The notes beneath the pieces are model-generated. The model did not search any database, had not been told where the DNA came from, and saw nothing but the letters and a program-made list of their open reading frames with translations. A program made the position numbers and the translations under genes. From Bacteroidota bacterium (GTDB taxonomy: Bacteria; Bacteroidota; Bacteroidia; Bacteroidales; JAADJA01), in the NCBI GenBank assembly GCA_020444515.1, contig JAHLKX010000010.1:1-64000 (forward strand): 64,000 nucleotides of DNA, read 5' to 3'. How positions within the stretch are numbered: position 1 is the first letter of the stretch; every line of letters starts with the position of its first letter. Shown here piece by piece: positions 49,437 to 58,750 of the stretch.

Positions 49437-50663
49437 ATGGATAAAACAAGAGATCAAATGGTCAGTGCCGGGAACCGTGGTGATGGTGTACGTTCCGATT
49501 GTTTTGTAAGCCTCCGAAAAACCGACAGAGGAGGGCTTAAAATCGAATTAAAAAGTAAAGTGGAGTCGATGTTTGGTAACTCCATACGGTCGCATGCTGC
49601 TGAGATTTTAGATTTTTTTGAAATCAAGCATGCTCATTTAACCATTGAGGATTCCGGGGCGCTTCCATTTGTTTTAGCTGCGCGCATTGAAGCCGCAGTC
49701 AAGCAACTGATGGATACGAACAAAGATTATTCAACCCCGCTTCTCAATGATAATAAATCCATTACCAAAAAAGACATTTTTCGGTTTTCACGACTTTACC
49801 TTCCAGGAAACACCCCACGACTGATGATCAATGCAGGAATCCATAAGCCCAACGGACTGATTCTTGACCTGGAGGATGCGGTGTCCCCTGAAAAAAAATT
49901 CGAAGCACGGTTTATTGTCAGGAATGCATTGCGAAGCCTCAATTTTTATGGTGCTGAAAGAATGGTTCGGATCAATCAGGCACCCTTGGGTCTTGATGAC
50001 CTCGATTACATTGTTCCCAATCATGTAAACCTTATACTGGTCCCCAAATGTGAAGGTAAAGAACAAATTGATCAGGTTAATGAGCGAATAGAAAATCTTA
50101 AACGCAAGCATAATATAGATCATGATATTTGGTTAATGCCCATCATTGAGAGTGCCCTGGGAGTGATGAAAGCTTATGAGATTGCAAGTGCGGCAAATAA
50201 TATTGTAAGTCTTGCCATTGGCCTTGAAGACTATACAGCCGATCTGGGTACCCGTCGCACCAATGAAGGAACGGAATCATTCTTTGCCCGATCGATGGTT
50301 GTCAATGCAGCTAAGGCTGCCGGCATACAACCCATCGACTCGGTATTTTCCGATATTTCAGATATGGATGCCCTAAAGGAAAATGTAAAACAATCCAAAG
50401 CACTTGGTTTTGAGGGAATGGGATGCATTCATCCCAGACAAATCAAAGTTATCCATGAGAATTTTGCACCGGATCAGACTGAAATCGAAAAGGCCAGGAA
50501 AATTGTTAATGCATTTTATGTAGCCAAAGAACAAGGCCTGGGTGTTGTTTCACTGGGATCTAAAATGATTGACGCACCGGTAGTTAAAAGGGCACAAAAA
50601 ATAGTAAACCTGGCCATCTCCTTAGGTTTACTAAAGGAAAACTGGCGGGAAGAAATGGGATAG
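49437..50663 (+). CDS. citDE: Citrate lyase gamma-beta fusion (CitD-CitE)
   Basis: A 408-residue fusion of an acyl-carrier gamma domain (about 10-95) and a beta-subunit citryl-ACP lyase (about 115-405). The gamma part has a Ser-Asp (S20-D21 in GVRSDCFVS) that lines up with the prosthetic-group serine of CitD, and the usual IEDSGALPFVLAARIEAAV. The beta part is a CitE-type TIM barrel with SRLYLPGNTPRLM, LDLEDAV, GLEDYTADLG and GFEGMGCIHPRQ. It releases oxaloacetate and acetyl-ACP from citryl-ACP. Most organisms have these as separate genes. No citC, citX, citG or citrate transporter is nearby. The alpha subunit gene follows at 66 bp. Confidence 0.9.
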   Translation: MDKTRDQMVSAGNRGDGVRSDCFVSLRKTDRGGLKIELKSKVESMFGNSIRSHAAEILDFFEIKHAHLTIEDSGALPFVLAARIEAAVKQLMDTNKDYSTPLLNDNKSITKKDIFRFSRLYLPGNTPRLMINAGIHKPNGLILDLEDAVSPEKKFEARFIVRNALRSLNFYGAERMVRINQAPLGLDDLDYIVPNHVNLILVPKCEGKEQIDQVNERIENLKRKHNIDHDIWLMPIIESALGVMKAYEIASAANNIVSLAIGLEDYTADLGTRRTNEGTESFFARSMVVNAAKAAGIQPIDSVFSDISDMDALKENVKQSKALGFEGMGCIHPRQIKVIHENFAPDQTEIEKARKIVNAFYVAKEQGLGVVSLGSKMIDAPVVKRAQKIVNLAISLGLLKENWREEMG

Positions 50664-50729
50664 TCAACAATATTTGGATTAAGCTAATAATACAAAGGGA
50701 TAACAACCGGAATAATATTTTAATCCGGT

Positions 50730-52316
50730 ATGACAGACAAAAAACAATGTTTCATGAAAAAATTCGATAAACTGGTTAAGAATGCAGCTGGAAGAATGGT
50801 TCCAACAATCATCAATGGTGAAGAACATATACCCTTCCAGGGGGTCGGGAAATTCAAACCTACCGGACGAAAATATGCACCCAGAATTTCATCCTGTTCT
50901 GATTTTCCCGATGATGGCAATAAAACAGTATCATCCCTTAAGGATGCTCTTTTAAAGGCCGGGTTGAAGGATGGGATGACCATATCCACCCATCACCACT
51001 TTAGAAATGGAGATCTGATCGCCAATCAGGTATTCGACATTGCTCATGAACTTGGCATTAAAAACCTGCGATGGTTTCCTTCAGCATCTTTCCCCTGTCA
51101 TGAGCATTTGATCCCTTATCTCGAAGATGGAACCATCAACCGCATAGAGGGGAGCATGAATGGTCCACTCGGGAAATTTGCATCCGAAGGGAAAATGCAG
51201 GGTCTGGGTGTATTGCGTTCTCATGGCGGACGATATCAATCCATTCAGGATGGGGAAGTACAAATCGATATCGCTGTAATTGCAGCCCCAACGGCAGATC
51301 CCTTCGGAAATGCTACAGGTGACAGAGGACCTGCTGCCTGCGGTCTTTTAGGATTTGCTCTGGGTGATTCACAATATGCCGATAAAGTCATAGTTGTAAC
51401 AGATAACATTGTTCCATTTCCTTGCATTCCCTGGCAAATCCATGGGAATTATGTTGATTATGTGGTTGAAGTGGAAAAAGTTGGACTTCCCGAAAAGATT
51501 GTTTCAGGTACAACCCAGATCACCAAAAGCCCTGACCGGTTGCTCATTGCAGAAATGACCGCAAAATTCTGTGATGAAGCAGGTATAATTCATGATGGAT
51601 TTTCTTACCAGGCAGGAGCAGGAGGCACAGCCCTGAGTATTGGAATCTATTTTGGTGAAATCCTTAAAAATCGTGGATGGAAGGCCCGTTTTATCAGGGC
51701 TGGCAGCAATCAATACCCGGTAAAAATGCTTGAGAATGGCCTGGTGGACTATATTCTCGACGGACAAACATTCGATCTTGAAGGGGTCCGCTCCATGCGT
51801 GAAAATCCAGGCCATGTCAACACCAGTCCATTTACAAGTTATAACTATCACGGAAAGGGCAATTTTGCATCCATGGTCGATGTAGTGATCCTTGGTGCAA
51901 CTGAGGTTGATGTTAACTTTAATGCCAATGTAGTGACTCACTCTGACGGCTATTTATTGCATGGTATTGGAGGTTGGCAAAACTGCCTCTTTTCAAAGTG
52001 TACCATCCTTCCCATACCGCTATTTCGTGACAGGATGCCGGTCATTCTGGAGGAAGTGACCACCCTTTGCGGACCCGGTGAACTGATCGATGTCATTGTT
52101 ACAGAAAGGGGTATTGCCATCAATCCAAGACGAACCGACCTTATTGAAAAGTTAAAAGATTCGGCCTTGCCCATTAAAACCATCCAGGAATTAAAAGATG
52201 AAGCTGAACAAATCTGCGGCAAACCTCAAAAACCTGATCTTGATGATGAGATTATTGCAGTGATCAAGTGGGTGGATGGAACGGTGATTGATGCAGTAAG
52301 AAAAGTGAAAACATAA
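50730..52316 (+). CDS. citF: Citrate lyase alpha subunit (citrate:acetyl-ACP transferase)
   Basis: A 528-residue citrate-ACP transferase that moves the ACP from acetyl to citryl. Family features include RKYAPRISSCSDFPDDG-type start, THHHFRNGDL, GPLGKFASEGKMQGLGVLRSHGGR (region 150-170, abridged), PTADPFGNATG and QAGAGGTALSIGIYF. Length and order are normal for CitF, and it completes a citrate lyase with the gamma-beta fusion. In an anaerobe it would split imported or cellular citrate to acetate and oxaloacetate, although no regulator or transporter lies nearby. It could also run reversed only with another citrate enzyme; no support for that here. Confidence 0.93.
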   Translation: MTDKKQCFMKKFDKLVKNAAGRMVPTIINGEEHIPFQGVGKFKPTGRKYAPRISSCSDFPDDGNKTVSSLKDALLKAGLKDGMTISTHHHFRNGDLIANQVFDIAHELGIKNLRWFPSASFPCHEHLIPYLEDGTINRIEGSMNGPLGKFASEGKMQGLGVLRSHGGRYQSIQDGEVQIDIAVIAAPTADPFGNATGDRGPAACGLLGFALGDSQYADKVIVVTDNIVPFPCIPWQIHGNYVDYVVEVEKVGLPEKIVSGTTQITKSPDRLLIAEMTAKFCDEAGIIHDGFSYQAGAGGTALSIGIYFGEILKNRGWKARFIRAGSNQYPVKMLENGLVDYILDGQTFDLEGVRSMRENPGHVNTSPFTSYNYHGKGNFASMVDVVILGATEVDVNFNANVVTHSDGYLLHGIGGWQNCLFSKCTILPIPLFRDRMPVILEEVTTLCGPGELIDVIVTERGIAINPRRTDLIEKLKDSALPIKTIQELKDEAEQICGKPQKPDLDDEIIAVIKWVDGTVIDAVRKVKT

Positions 52317-52336
52317 ATTGCAATATAACGAATACA

Positions 52337-52364
52337 GGCGCAGCCGGATATATCCGGCTGCGCC
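52337..52364. repeat. 28-bp perfect palindrome after citF
   Basis: The 14 bases at 52337-52350 (GGCGCAGCCGGATA) are exactly repeated as their reverse complement at 52351-52364. GC-rich stem in an AT-rich context with no T tract directly after it; a terminator-like hairpin or a regulator-binding palindrome are both possible. Confidence 0.6.
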
Positions 52365-52434
52365 ATGCTTTTGAAAATCATCTGATTGATTTGAAAAAAT
52401 TCTATTAAATTAACCTCAATCCAATAGCGGATCT

Positions 52435-53166
52435 CTAATTATTCACCTTAATAACACTTCCTGAGCCGCTGATATTGGCTTGAATCTGTGGATTTCCCTT
52501 GTAATATACATGACCGCTACCCGAAATGATCACATCCAGATAATTTTCAACGGTCACTTCACTGTTACCCGAACCACTGATCTTTACATAAGTCTGCTGG
52601 GTTATTAAAGGAAAGGCTCTGACATTTCCCGAACCACTGATATTAATCGCATGTTCATAGGCACTCCCTGTTAGATAAATTTGTCCTGATCCGGATATTT
52701 CACTTTCAATTATATGGGCAATAACATCCATGACGATGGTACCCGAACCACTGATATTAAGGTTAACATTGCTACTGTCGCTGTACAAACCATTGGTTTC
52801 TATTCGACCACTTCCACTCACAGCAGCATAGTCAAAATGGGGTGTGGTAATTCTTATCCATAGACCGTCGTGTTGTTTAACCGGATCATAATAACCAATA
52901 CGCCAGATGCCATCTGATGAAATATATTTTTTCACATTGTTGATGATATTTTGCTGGCCTTCGATAACCACCGTTTGAGTATCGCCCTTGGTAATGATCA
53001 CATTGGCATCGACACTGAGCGAAACACCACTTATTGCTGGCAAGTCAAACGTTTGTTGAACAACCGGTCCCTGACCTTTTATTCTTCTCCCATCAACATA
53101 ACAGGAGTTGAGTGTGATACCAAAAAGCATTATTAAAATCGGTAAGATAAAAATAGTACGTTTCAT
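52435..53166 (-). CDS. Head-GIN (DUF2807) lipoprotein with SGSG repeats
   Basis: A 243-residue lipoprotein (lipobox ITLNSCYVDG) followed by the head-GIN domain (QTFDLPAISGVSLSVDANV and on). The body is a right-handed beta-helix-like repeat in which SGSG turns occur seven times (VSGSG once, ISGSG six times) at about 15-20 residue steps, ending IQANISGSGSVIKVNN. DUF2807 proteins are widespread outer-membrane-associated proteins in Bacteroidota with unknown function; an auto-transport or adhesive role is only speculative. A single gene, convergent with citF, with its own unrecognised promoter. Confidence 0.9.
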   Translation of the reverse strand: MKRTIFILPILIMLFGITLNSCYVDGRRIKGQGPVVQQTFDLPAISGVSLSVDANVIITKGDTQTVVIEGQQNIINNVKKYISSDGIWRIGYYDPVKQHDGLWIRITTPHFDYAAVSGSGRIETNGLYSDSSNVNLNISGSGTIVMDVIAHIIESEISGSGQIYLTGSAYEHAINISGSGNVRAFPLITQQTYVKISGSGNSEVTVENYLDVIISGSGHVYYKGNPQIQANISGSGSVIKVNN

Positions 53167-53231
53167 TGTTTAAATGGATTTTTGTTTATTCTATTGACAA
53201 CAAAAAACATGCAGGGTTGCAAAAAATTTCA

Positions 53232-54503
53232 TTATTCCTCTGAAAAAAAATAAGCTTTTATACACAAGTTAAACTGTAAAGCAGGATATTCACTCGTTTC
53301 ACCACATTTATACCAGGTTTCAGGCCATCTCTTTTCGTCAGGATTGATCCAACAGCGATCCAGGGCCAGCGTGGGTATAGCATATTTTTTCACAAACCTT
53401 TCTACTGGTACTAAGTTTGTATCTGATATACTGCTATAGCGGATGCGAATGAAAAAATCTTCTCCTTTATTCATCAAAACAGGTTCCTTCAGACTGGCTG
53501 AATAAAAACCTTTAAAACGAGCTTTAACTACCCCGGTTTGACTTATTGTTGCTGATAGCCTACCTTTTACATCATTAAAAAACTGATGCACCGTTGCTTG
53601 CCATTCCATGTGCTCCGAGGTAGACCATGTTCCTACATCCTTCAGAAATCCTTTTGCAGGAGCTGTAAATTTAACCAGTGCATAACATACTGTATCATCA
53701 AAACCATAAGTGGCCGTTTGTCCGAGAGTATCAAAATACAGAACCTTAAGATTTTCCGGATAGGTTTCCCATTCTGGCCAAATGGCATTGTATTCCAGAA
53801 TTTTTTCATCCTGGAACGGAATATAAAAAAACCCACTGTCCCCCGATTTGATTCCCAGACTATTTTGGGCAATCCATGCCCCTTTCCCTGATTGGGTTCG
53901 AATTGTATCATTCCATCCCGCTAAGTTGATCACATGATTGATCCTGGCATTGCTCGAATAGTGGATGTGGGTTATACTATCCAGTTTTTCCGGGCGAAAA
54001 TGAAGCATGGCATTCACACCTCCGAAACGATAAATGGTGCGCTTGATGAGATTTGGATCCGACGGTAAAAATCGGGCTTCCCGGATCAAGAAGTCAGGGT
54101 TTTGATCACCTCCAAAAGTAGTATCAATATATGGGTTCTGAATAAAAGGACCGGATCCTCGAACAAAATAGGAGGTTGCCATTACATGATTGCCATACGT
54201 GGTTCGAGTAGAGTCAAATCCATGAAAATAAAACAAGTTTTTATCGGAAAGATTAGCAGGTGCTGCTCCGGAGGATCGCATAAAAGATTCAATGGAACTC
54301 ATTGCAGCAGAAGCCCAACATCCACCCGAAGTTTGCACCTTGATCGGGCTCAGGCGATGGGTTGAACGGAGATCGAAAACCTGAGGCAAATCAATTTGTA
54401 TTTCAACGAGTGAATCGAACATGGGATATTGACCCAGGCACTGCCTTTCGGAAACAAATAAAGAAATAGAAATAAATACGGCAATTCTCAATAGATCCAA
54501 CAT
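53232..54503 (-). CDS. Secreted papain-like (C1A) cysteine peptidase
   Basis: A 423-residue exported C1A-family peptidase. After a signal segment (about 5-24) comes VFDLRSTHRLSPIKVQ, then the active-site Q57, C62 (GGCWASA), H190 (NHVINLAGW) and N214 (AQNSLG), a full papain triad with oxyanion Gln. A large region between Cys and His carries insertions. The C-terminal 180 residues form a beta-rich module (about 240-420) with a lectin-like look, as in surface-bound C1 proteins of anaerobes. Probable extracellular protein digestion or surface remodelling. It lies 65 bp upstream of the head-GIN gene on the same strand and may share its transcript. Confidence 0.87.
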   Translation of the reverse strand: MLDLLRIAVFISISLFVSERQCLGQYPMFDSLVEIQIDLPQVFDLRSTHRLSPIKVQTSGGCWASAAMSSIESFMRSSGAAPANLSDKNLFYFHGFDSTRTTYGNHVMATSYFVRGSGPFIQNPYIDTTFGGDQNPDFLIREARFLPSDPNLIKRTIYRFGGVNAMLHFRPEKLDSITHIHYSSNARINHVINLAGWNDTIRTQSGKGAWIAQNSLGIKSGDSGFFYIPFQDEKILEYNAIWPEWETYPENLKVLYFDTLGQTATYGFDDTVCYALVKFTAPAKGFLKDVGTWSTSEHMEWQATVHQFFNDVKGRLSATISQTGVVKARFKGFYSASLKEPVLMNKGEDFFIRIRYSSISDTNLVPVERFVKKYAIPTLALDRCWINPDEKRWPETWYKCGETSEYPALQFNLCIKAYFFSEE

Positions 54504-54630
54504 TTTTCAAAAATACATAAATTAACAATCCCTATACAGTCGAAAAATAACAAACAAAACTTTAATATTCAATACCTTATACAGTTTTCCATATTTTATC
54601 AACACTTCCTAAAACACCTCTCATTTTATA

Positions 54631-54638
54631 TAATTTTG
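54631..54638 (+). promoter_or_regulatory. -7 element (TAATTTTG) for dnaE
   Basis: Exact TAnnTTTG match 54 bases before the dnaE ATG, no matching TTG at the usual distance. The AT-rich spacer 54504-54691 is otherwise unremarkable. Confidence 0.4.
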
Positions 54639-54691
54639 TTGACCTCAAATAAGTTCACTTGTAGAAAACTTCGAACATCAAATTACAATTT

Positions 54692-57600
54692 ATGCCTCAG
54701 TTTACTCACTTACACGTTCATACACAGTACTCAATTCTTGATGGAGCCGCTAACATTTCACTGCTGGTTCAGAAAGCAAAAGAGCTGGGCATGAACTCAC
54801 TGGCTATCACTGACCATGGGAATATGTATGGTGTTCTGAAATTTTTTAACGAATCAAAGAAAATAGGAATAAAACCCATTATAGGCTGTGAAGTTTATAT
54901 TGCCATTGAAAGCAGGACCAAAAAAGAAAAAACCCGGGGTAAACAGTATTACCATTTAATCTTACTGGCAAAAAACAAAACCGGTTATCATAATCTTGCA
55001 AAATTAACCTCGTTGGGATACCTTGAGGGTTTTTATTACCGACCCCGGATTGATAAGGAAATTCTTGAAAAATATAGCGAGGGTATCATCGTGAGTACAG
55101 CCTGCCTGGGGGGTGAAATTCCACAAAGCATCATGAATCATGGTGAAGATAAAGCACAGGAAGCCATTGACTGGTTCAAGCGGGTATTTAAGGACGACTT
55201 TTATTTGGAACTACAAAATCATGGTATACCGGATCAAAAATCTGTGAATGAAACCATCCTTAAACTGGCTGAAAAAAATAACATTAAGGTTATCGCAACC
55301 AATGATGTGCACTATATCAACAAAGAAGATTACGATGCCCACGATATCCTTGTAAGACTCAATACGGGTGCTGACATCAACGATTCCAAGGATGATCTTC
55401 ATTATACCGGACAGGAATATCTTAAATCTCCTGAGGAAATGCTGGCGCTGTTCCCTGAAGTTCCTGAAGCAATTGATAACACTCAGGAGATCGTCGACAA
55501 AATTGAGGACTACGACATTTACAACCAAATCCTGCTCCCCAAGTTCCCAATCCCGGATGATTTTAAGGATGAAAATGAATACCTGCGTCACCTGACATAT
55601 GAAGGAGCTAAAAAGTTTTATCCTGAAATAACTGATGAAATCAGAGAAAGACTTGATTTTGAGTTAAAGGTCATCGCAGAAATGGGATTCCCGGGATACT
55701 TTCTCATTGTTCAGGACTTTATCAACAAAGCCCGGGAGATGGACGTTACGGTTGGCCCGGGAAGGGGTTCCGCTGCCGGATCAGCCGTAGCCTTTTGTAC
55801 GGGGATCACCAGCATTGATCCCATCGGTTACAATTTACTCTTCGAACGGTTCCTCAATCCTGAAAGGGTATCCATGCCGGATATTGATGTGGATTTTGAT
55901 GATGCCGGTCGGGATAAAGTCCTGAAATATGTAGTGGATAAATATGGTAAGGAAAAGGTTGCCCAGATCGTTACTTTTGGAACCATGGCTGCCAAGCTGG
56001 CCATACGCGATGTAGCCCGGGTTTTAAGACTACCCCTCCCTGATGCTGATCGGCTGGCCAAGATGGTACCCGAACGCCCGGGAATGACCCTTAAGCAAGC
56101 CTACCGCGATGTTCCCGAATTGAATAACATCAAAACAAAAGGAGAAGAATTGGAGCGCAAAACCCTTCAATTTGCAGAAACACTGGAAGGATCAGCCAGA
56201 CATACCGGAACCCATGCGTGTGGTGTGATCATCGGGCCGGATGACCTCATTAATTATGTACCTCTGGCTACAGCTAAGGATTCAGAACTGATGGTCACCC
56301 AATATGAAGGGAAACTGGTTGAATCGGTCGGCATGCTGAAAATGGACTTTCTGGGCCTGAAAACCCTCTCGATTATCAATGATGCCATAAAAAATATACA
56401 AAAACGACATGGTATCAAAATAGAGATAGAAAAGATCCCCCTGGATGACCAGAAAACCTATGAATTATATCAGCGTGGTGATACCATCGGAACATTTCAG
56501 TTTGAATCTGAGGGGATGCGCAGCTATCTCAAAGAATTGAAGCCCACCAATATTGAGGATCTGATCGCCATGAATGCCCTTTACCGGCCAGGCCCTATGG
56601 AGTTTATTCCCACTTTTATCCGTCGGAAACATGGAAAAGAGAAGGTGGAGTACCCCCATCCCATGCTGGAAGAGATTTTGAAGCCTACCTTTGGGATTAT
56701 GGTTTACCAGGAACAGATAATGCAAGCAGCGCAGATCATGGGAGGTTTTTCCCTTGGAAAGGCAGATATTCTGCGCCGGGCCATGGGTAAAAAGAAAATG
56801 GATGTGATGGCAGCCATGAAAAAAGAATTTGTTGATGGTGCAGAAGCCAAAGGCATCGATAAAAAAAATGCGGAAAATGTATTTGCCACAATGCAGGAAT
56901 TTGCCAAATATGGTTTTAACCGCTCACATTCGGCTGCTTATTCGGTTATCGCCTACCAGACGTCCTATTTAAAAGCACATTATCCGGCGGAATATATGGC
57001 TGCCGTTCTGACCCATAACCTTCATGACATTAAAAAAATTACCTTTTTTATTGACGAAAGCAAACGAAGGGATATCCCGGTTTTAGGGCCTGATGTAAAC
57101 GAAAGTCACCTGAATTTTATGGTCAATGAAAAAGGAGAAATCCGGTTTGGATTGGCTGCCATTAAAAATGTAGGAGAAAGTGCGGCCATCAATATTATCG
57201 CCGAAAGAGAATCAAATGGCCCTTATCAAACCATATTTGATTTTGCCAAACGGGTAAACCTGAAATCGGTAAATAAACGAAGTATGGAAGCCCTCGCCAT
57301 GGCCGGAGCTTTTGATCTATTTGAAAACACCCACAGGGCACAATATTTTTTCAGGGAAAATACCGAAGATTCGATTTTTCTGGAAAAAATAGTCAAGTAT
57401 GCCAATGAATACCAGATTCAACAAAACTCATCACAGGTAAGCCTGTTTGGTGATGCTGAAGATGTTCAGATGATAGATCCGCCTTTACCGGAATGCGCGC
57501 CCTGGACCAAACTGGAACAGCTGAAAAATGAAAAAGATGTTACCGGGTTTTATATGTCGGGTCATCCACTTGAGGACTTTACAACAGAAATTGATAACTT

Positions 57601-58153
57601 TTGTAATGTAAGCATTACCGATCTGAAGAATAACAAAGAGCAATATAAAAATAAACAGGTCGCATTTGCAGGCATATTAACAGCAGTTAATCATCGAACA
57701 TCCAAATCGGGTAATCCCTTTGCAACATTTACCATGGAAGATTTCAGTGATTTTGATAATTATATTTTATTTTCAGAGGACTATTTAAAAATGAAACATT
57801 TCCTGGTAGAAGGGGCTTCGCTTCTCGTAAAAGCCAAAGTGACCGAACGAAACTTCAAAAATGGTCAACTTGATATCAGGATCAGCAGCATGATGTTGCT
57901 TTCTGAGGCGATGGAGCGGAATACAAAAGAAATACTCTTGAAATTGAACCTTGATCTGATCAATGATGAATTTATTACCGCTTTGGAAAAACTTGTCAAA
58001 GAATCTCCAGGGAATTGTAAACTCCGATTCCAGGTAACAGATCCGGAAGATCAGATTGATATAAATTTACCCGCTGCTAAACAATCTGTTGGTGCATCAG
58101 CATTTCTTAGAGGATTAAAATCTATTCCCGAAATTGATTACGCCTTGACCTAA
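54692..58153 (+). CDS. dnaE: DNA polymerase III alpha subunit
   Basis: The replicative polymerase of 1153 residues. An N-terminal PHP domain starts with THLHVHTQYSILDGA and TDHGNMYG; the palm catalytic Asp pair is D397 and D399 (PDIDVDF), with the third at D552 (KMDFLGLK). The fingers region has FQFESEGMRSYL and ALYRPGPMEF, and the later HSAAYSVIAYQTSYLKAHYP is a family hallmark. An OB-fold (about 980-1060, FAGILTAVNHRTSK) and a tau-binding tail complete it. Normal length for the DnaE1 type. It is a single gene. No intein or insertion is seen. Confidence 0.97.
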   Translation: MPQFTHLHVHTQYSILDGAANISLLVQKAKELGMNSLAITDHGNMYGVLKFFNESKKIGIKPIIGCEVYIAIESRTKKEKTRGKQYYHLILLAKNKTGYHNLAKLTSLGYLEGFYYRPRIDKEILEKYSEGIIVSTACLGGEIPQSIMNHGEDKAQEAIDWFKRVFKDDFYLELQNHGIPDQKSVNETILKLAEKNNIKVIATNDVHYINKEDYDAHDILVRLNTGADINDSKDDLHYTGQEYLKSPEEMLALFPEVPEAIDNTQEIVDKIEDYDIYNQILLPKFPIPDDFKDENEYLRHLTYEGAKKFYPEITDEIRERLDFELKVIAEMGFPGYFLIVQDFINKAREMDVTVGPGRGSAAGSAVAFCTGITSIDPIGYNLLFERFLNPERVSMPDIDVDFDDAGRDKVLKYVVDKYGKEKVAQIVTFGTMAAKLAIRDVARVLRLPLPDADRLAKMVPERPGMTLKQAYRDVPELNNIKTKGEELERKTLQFAETLEGSARHTGTHACGVIIGPDDLINYVPLATAKDSELMVTQYEGKLVESVGMLKMDFLGLKTLSIINDAIKNIQKRHGIKIEIEKIPLDDQKTYELYQRGDTIGTFQFESEGMRSYLKELKPTNIEDLIAMNALYRPGPMEFIPTFIRRKHGKEKVEYPHPMLEEILKPTFGIMVYQEQIMQAAQIMGGFSLGKADILRRAMGKKKMDVMAAMKKEFVDGAEAKGIDKKNAENVFATMQEFAKYGFNRSHSAAYSVIAYQTSYLKAHYPAEYMAAVLTHNLHDIKKITFFIDESKRRDIPVLGPDVNESHLNFMVNEKGEIRFGLAAIKNVGESAAINIIAERESNGPYQTIFDFAKRVNLKSVNKRSMEALAMAGAFDLFENTHRAQYFFRENTEDSIFLEKIVKYANEYQIQQNSSQVSLFGDAEDVQMIDPPLPECAPWTKLEQLKNEKDVTGFYMSGHPLEDFTTEIDNFCNVSITDLKNNKEQYKNKQVAFAGILTAVNHRTSKSGNPFATFTMEDFSDFDNYILFSEDYLKMKHFLVEGASLLVKAKVTERNFKNGQLDIRISSMMLLSEAMERNTKEILLKLNLDLINDEFITALEKLVKESPGNCKLRFQVTDPEDQIDINLPAAKQSVGASAFLRGLKSIPEIDYALT

Positions 58154-58264
58154 TGATAGCAAAAGATAGATTGGTAAATATGATCAGTAATGCCCATAAC
58201 AGTTGGGTTTATAATTTCATTCATTAAAAACCGTTAAAAAGCGAGTAGGATTTAAAAAAAAATA

Positions 58265-58272
58265 TATTTTTG
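58265..58272 (+). promoter_or_regulatory. -7 element (TATTTTTG) for thioredoxin
   Basis: Exact TAnnTTTG match ending 33 bases before ATG 58306; it overlaps the TTG at 58270 that would open a longer ORF, which argues that the TTG is not the start. Confidence 0.4.
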
Positions 58273-58305
58273 TCCAAATTGTTAAACCACATAAAAAAGC
58301 ATAAG

Positions 58306-58626
58306 ATGGCATTAGAAATAACCGATGCGAATTTCGACGAAATTGTACTCCAGGAAAAAGAAAAACCCGTAATCGTAGATTTTTGGGCAGAATGGTGCGG
58401 ACCCTGCCGCATGGTAGGTCCCATTGTCCAGGAAATCGGACAGGACTATGAAGGCAAGGTCGTTGTTGGCAAACTTGATGTCGATAGCAATCCGGGAGTA
58501 TCTGTTAAATTCGGTATTAGAAATATTCCTACCATTCTTTTCTTCAAAGGCGGTCAGGTAGTTGACAAACAAGTTGGAGCTGTACCAAAACAGATTCTTG
58601 TAAACAAGCTGGAAGCTTTGATGTAG
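58306..58626 (+). CDS. trxA: Thioredoxin
   Basis: A 106-residue classical thioredoxin that reduces protein disulfides. The active site is WCGPC (C31, C34), preceded by the buried Asp at D25 in VIVDFWAEW, with the cis-Pro in IPTILFF. The start was set at ATG 58306 (MALEITDANF), not at the TTG 58270, because the promoter element lies between them. No neighbouring reductase. A hairpin terminator follows at 58682-58726, so it is probably a single-gene unit. No signal peptide: cytoplasmic. Confidence 0.96.
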   Translation: MALEITDANFDEIVLQEKEKPVIVDFWAEWCGPCRMVGPIVQEIGQDYEGKVVVGKLDVDSNPGVSVKFGIRNIPTILFFKGGQVVDKQVGAVPKQILVNKLEALM

Positions 58627-58681
58627 TCAAGGACGATCGGAATTTTTGAATCCGGTTGACGTTTACGATTAAAATTTAAAC

Positions 58682-58726
58682 GGAAGGGTGCTTCGGTTGC
58701 AATATGTGACACCCTTCCTTTGTTTT
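58682..58726 (+). terminator. Terminator after thioredoxin
   Basis: GGAAGGGTG (58682-58690) pairs with CACCCTTCC (58710-58718) around a 19-base loop, followed by a T-rich run. Probable rho-independent terminator; the long loop lowers confidence. Confidence 0.6.
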
Positions 58727-58750
58727 ATTGGGAACAAACATTGATATCCG

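Noticed and set aside
52435-53166. Repeat array suggested by the recurring SGSG codons
   Set aside because: These are protein-level beta-turn repeats of a DUF2807 protein, not DNA repeats with a separate function.
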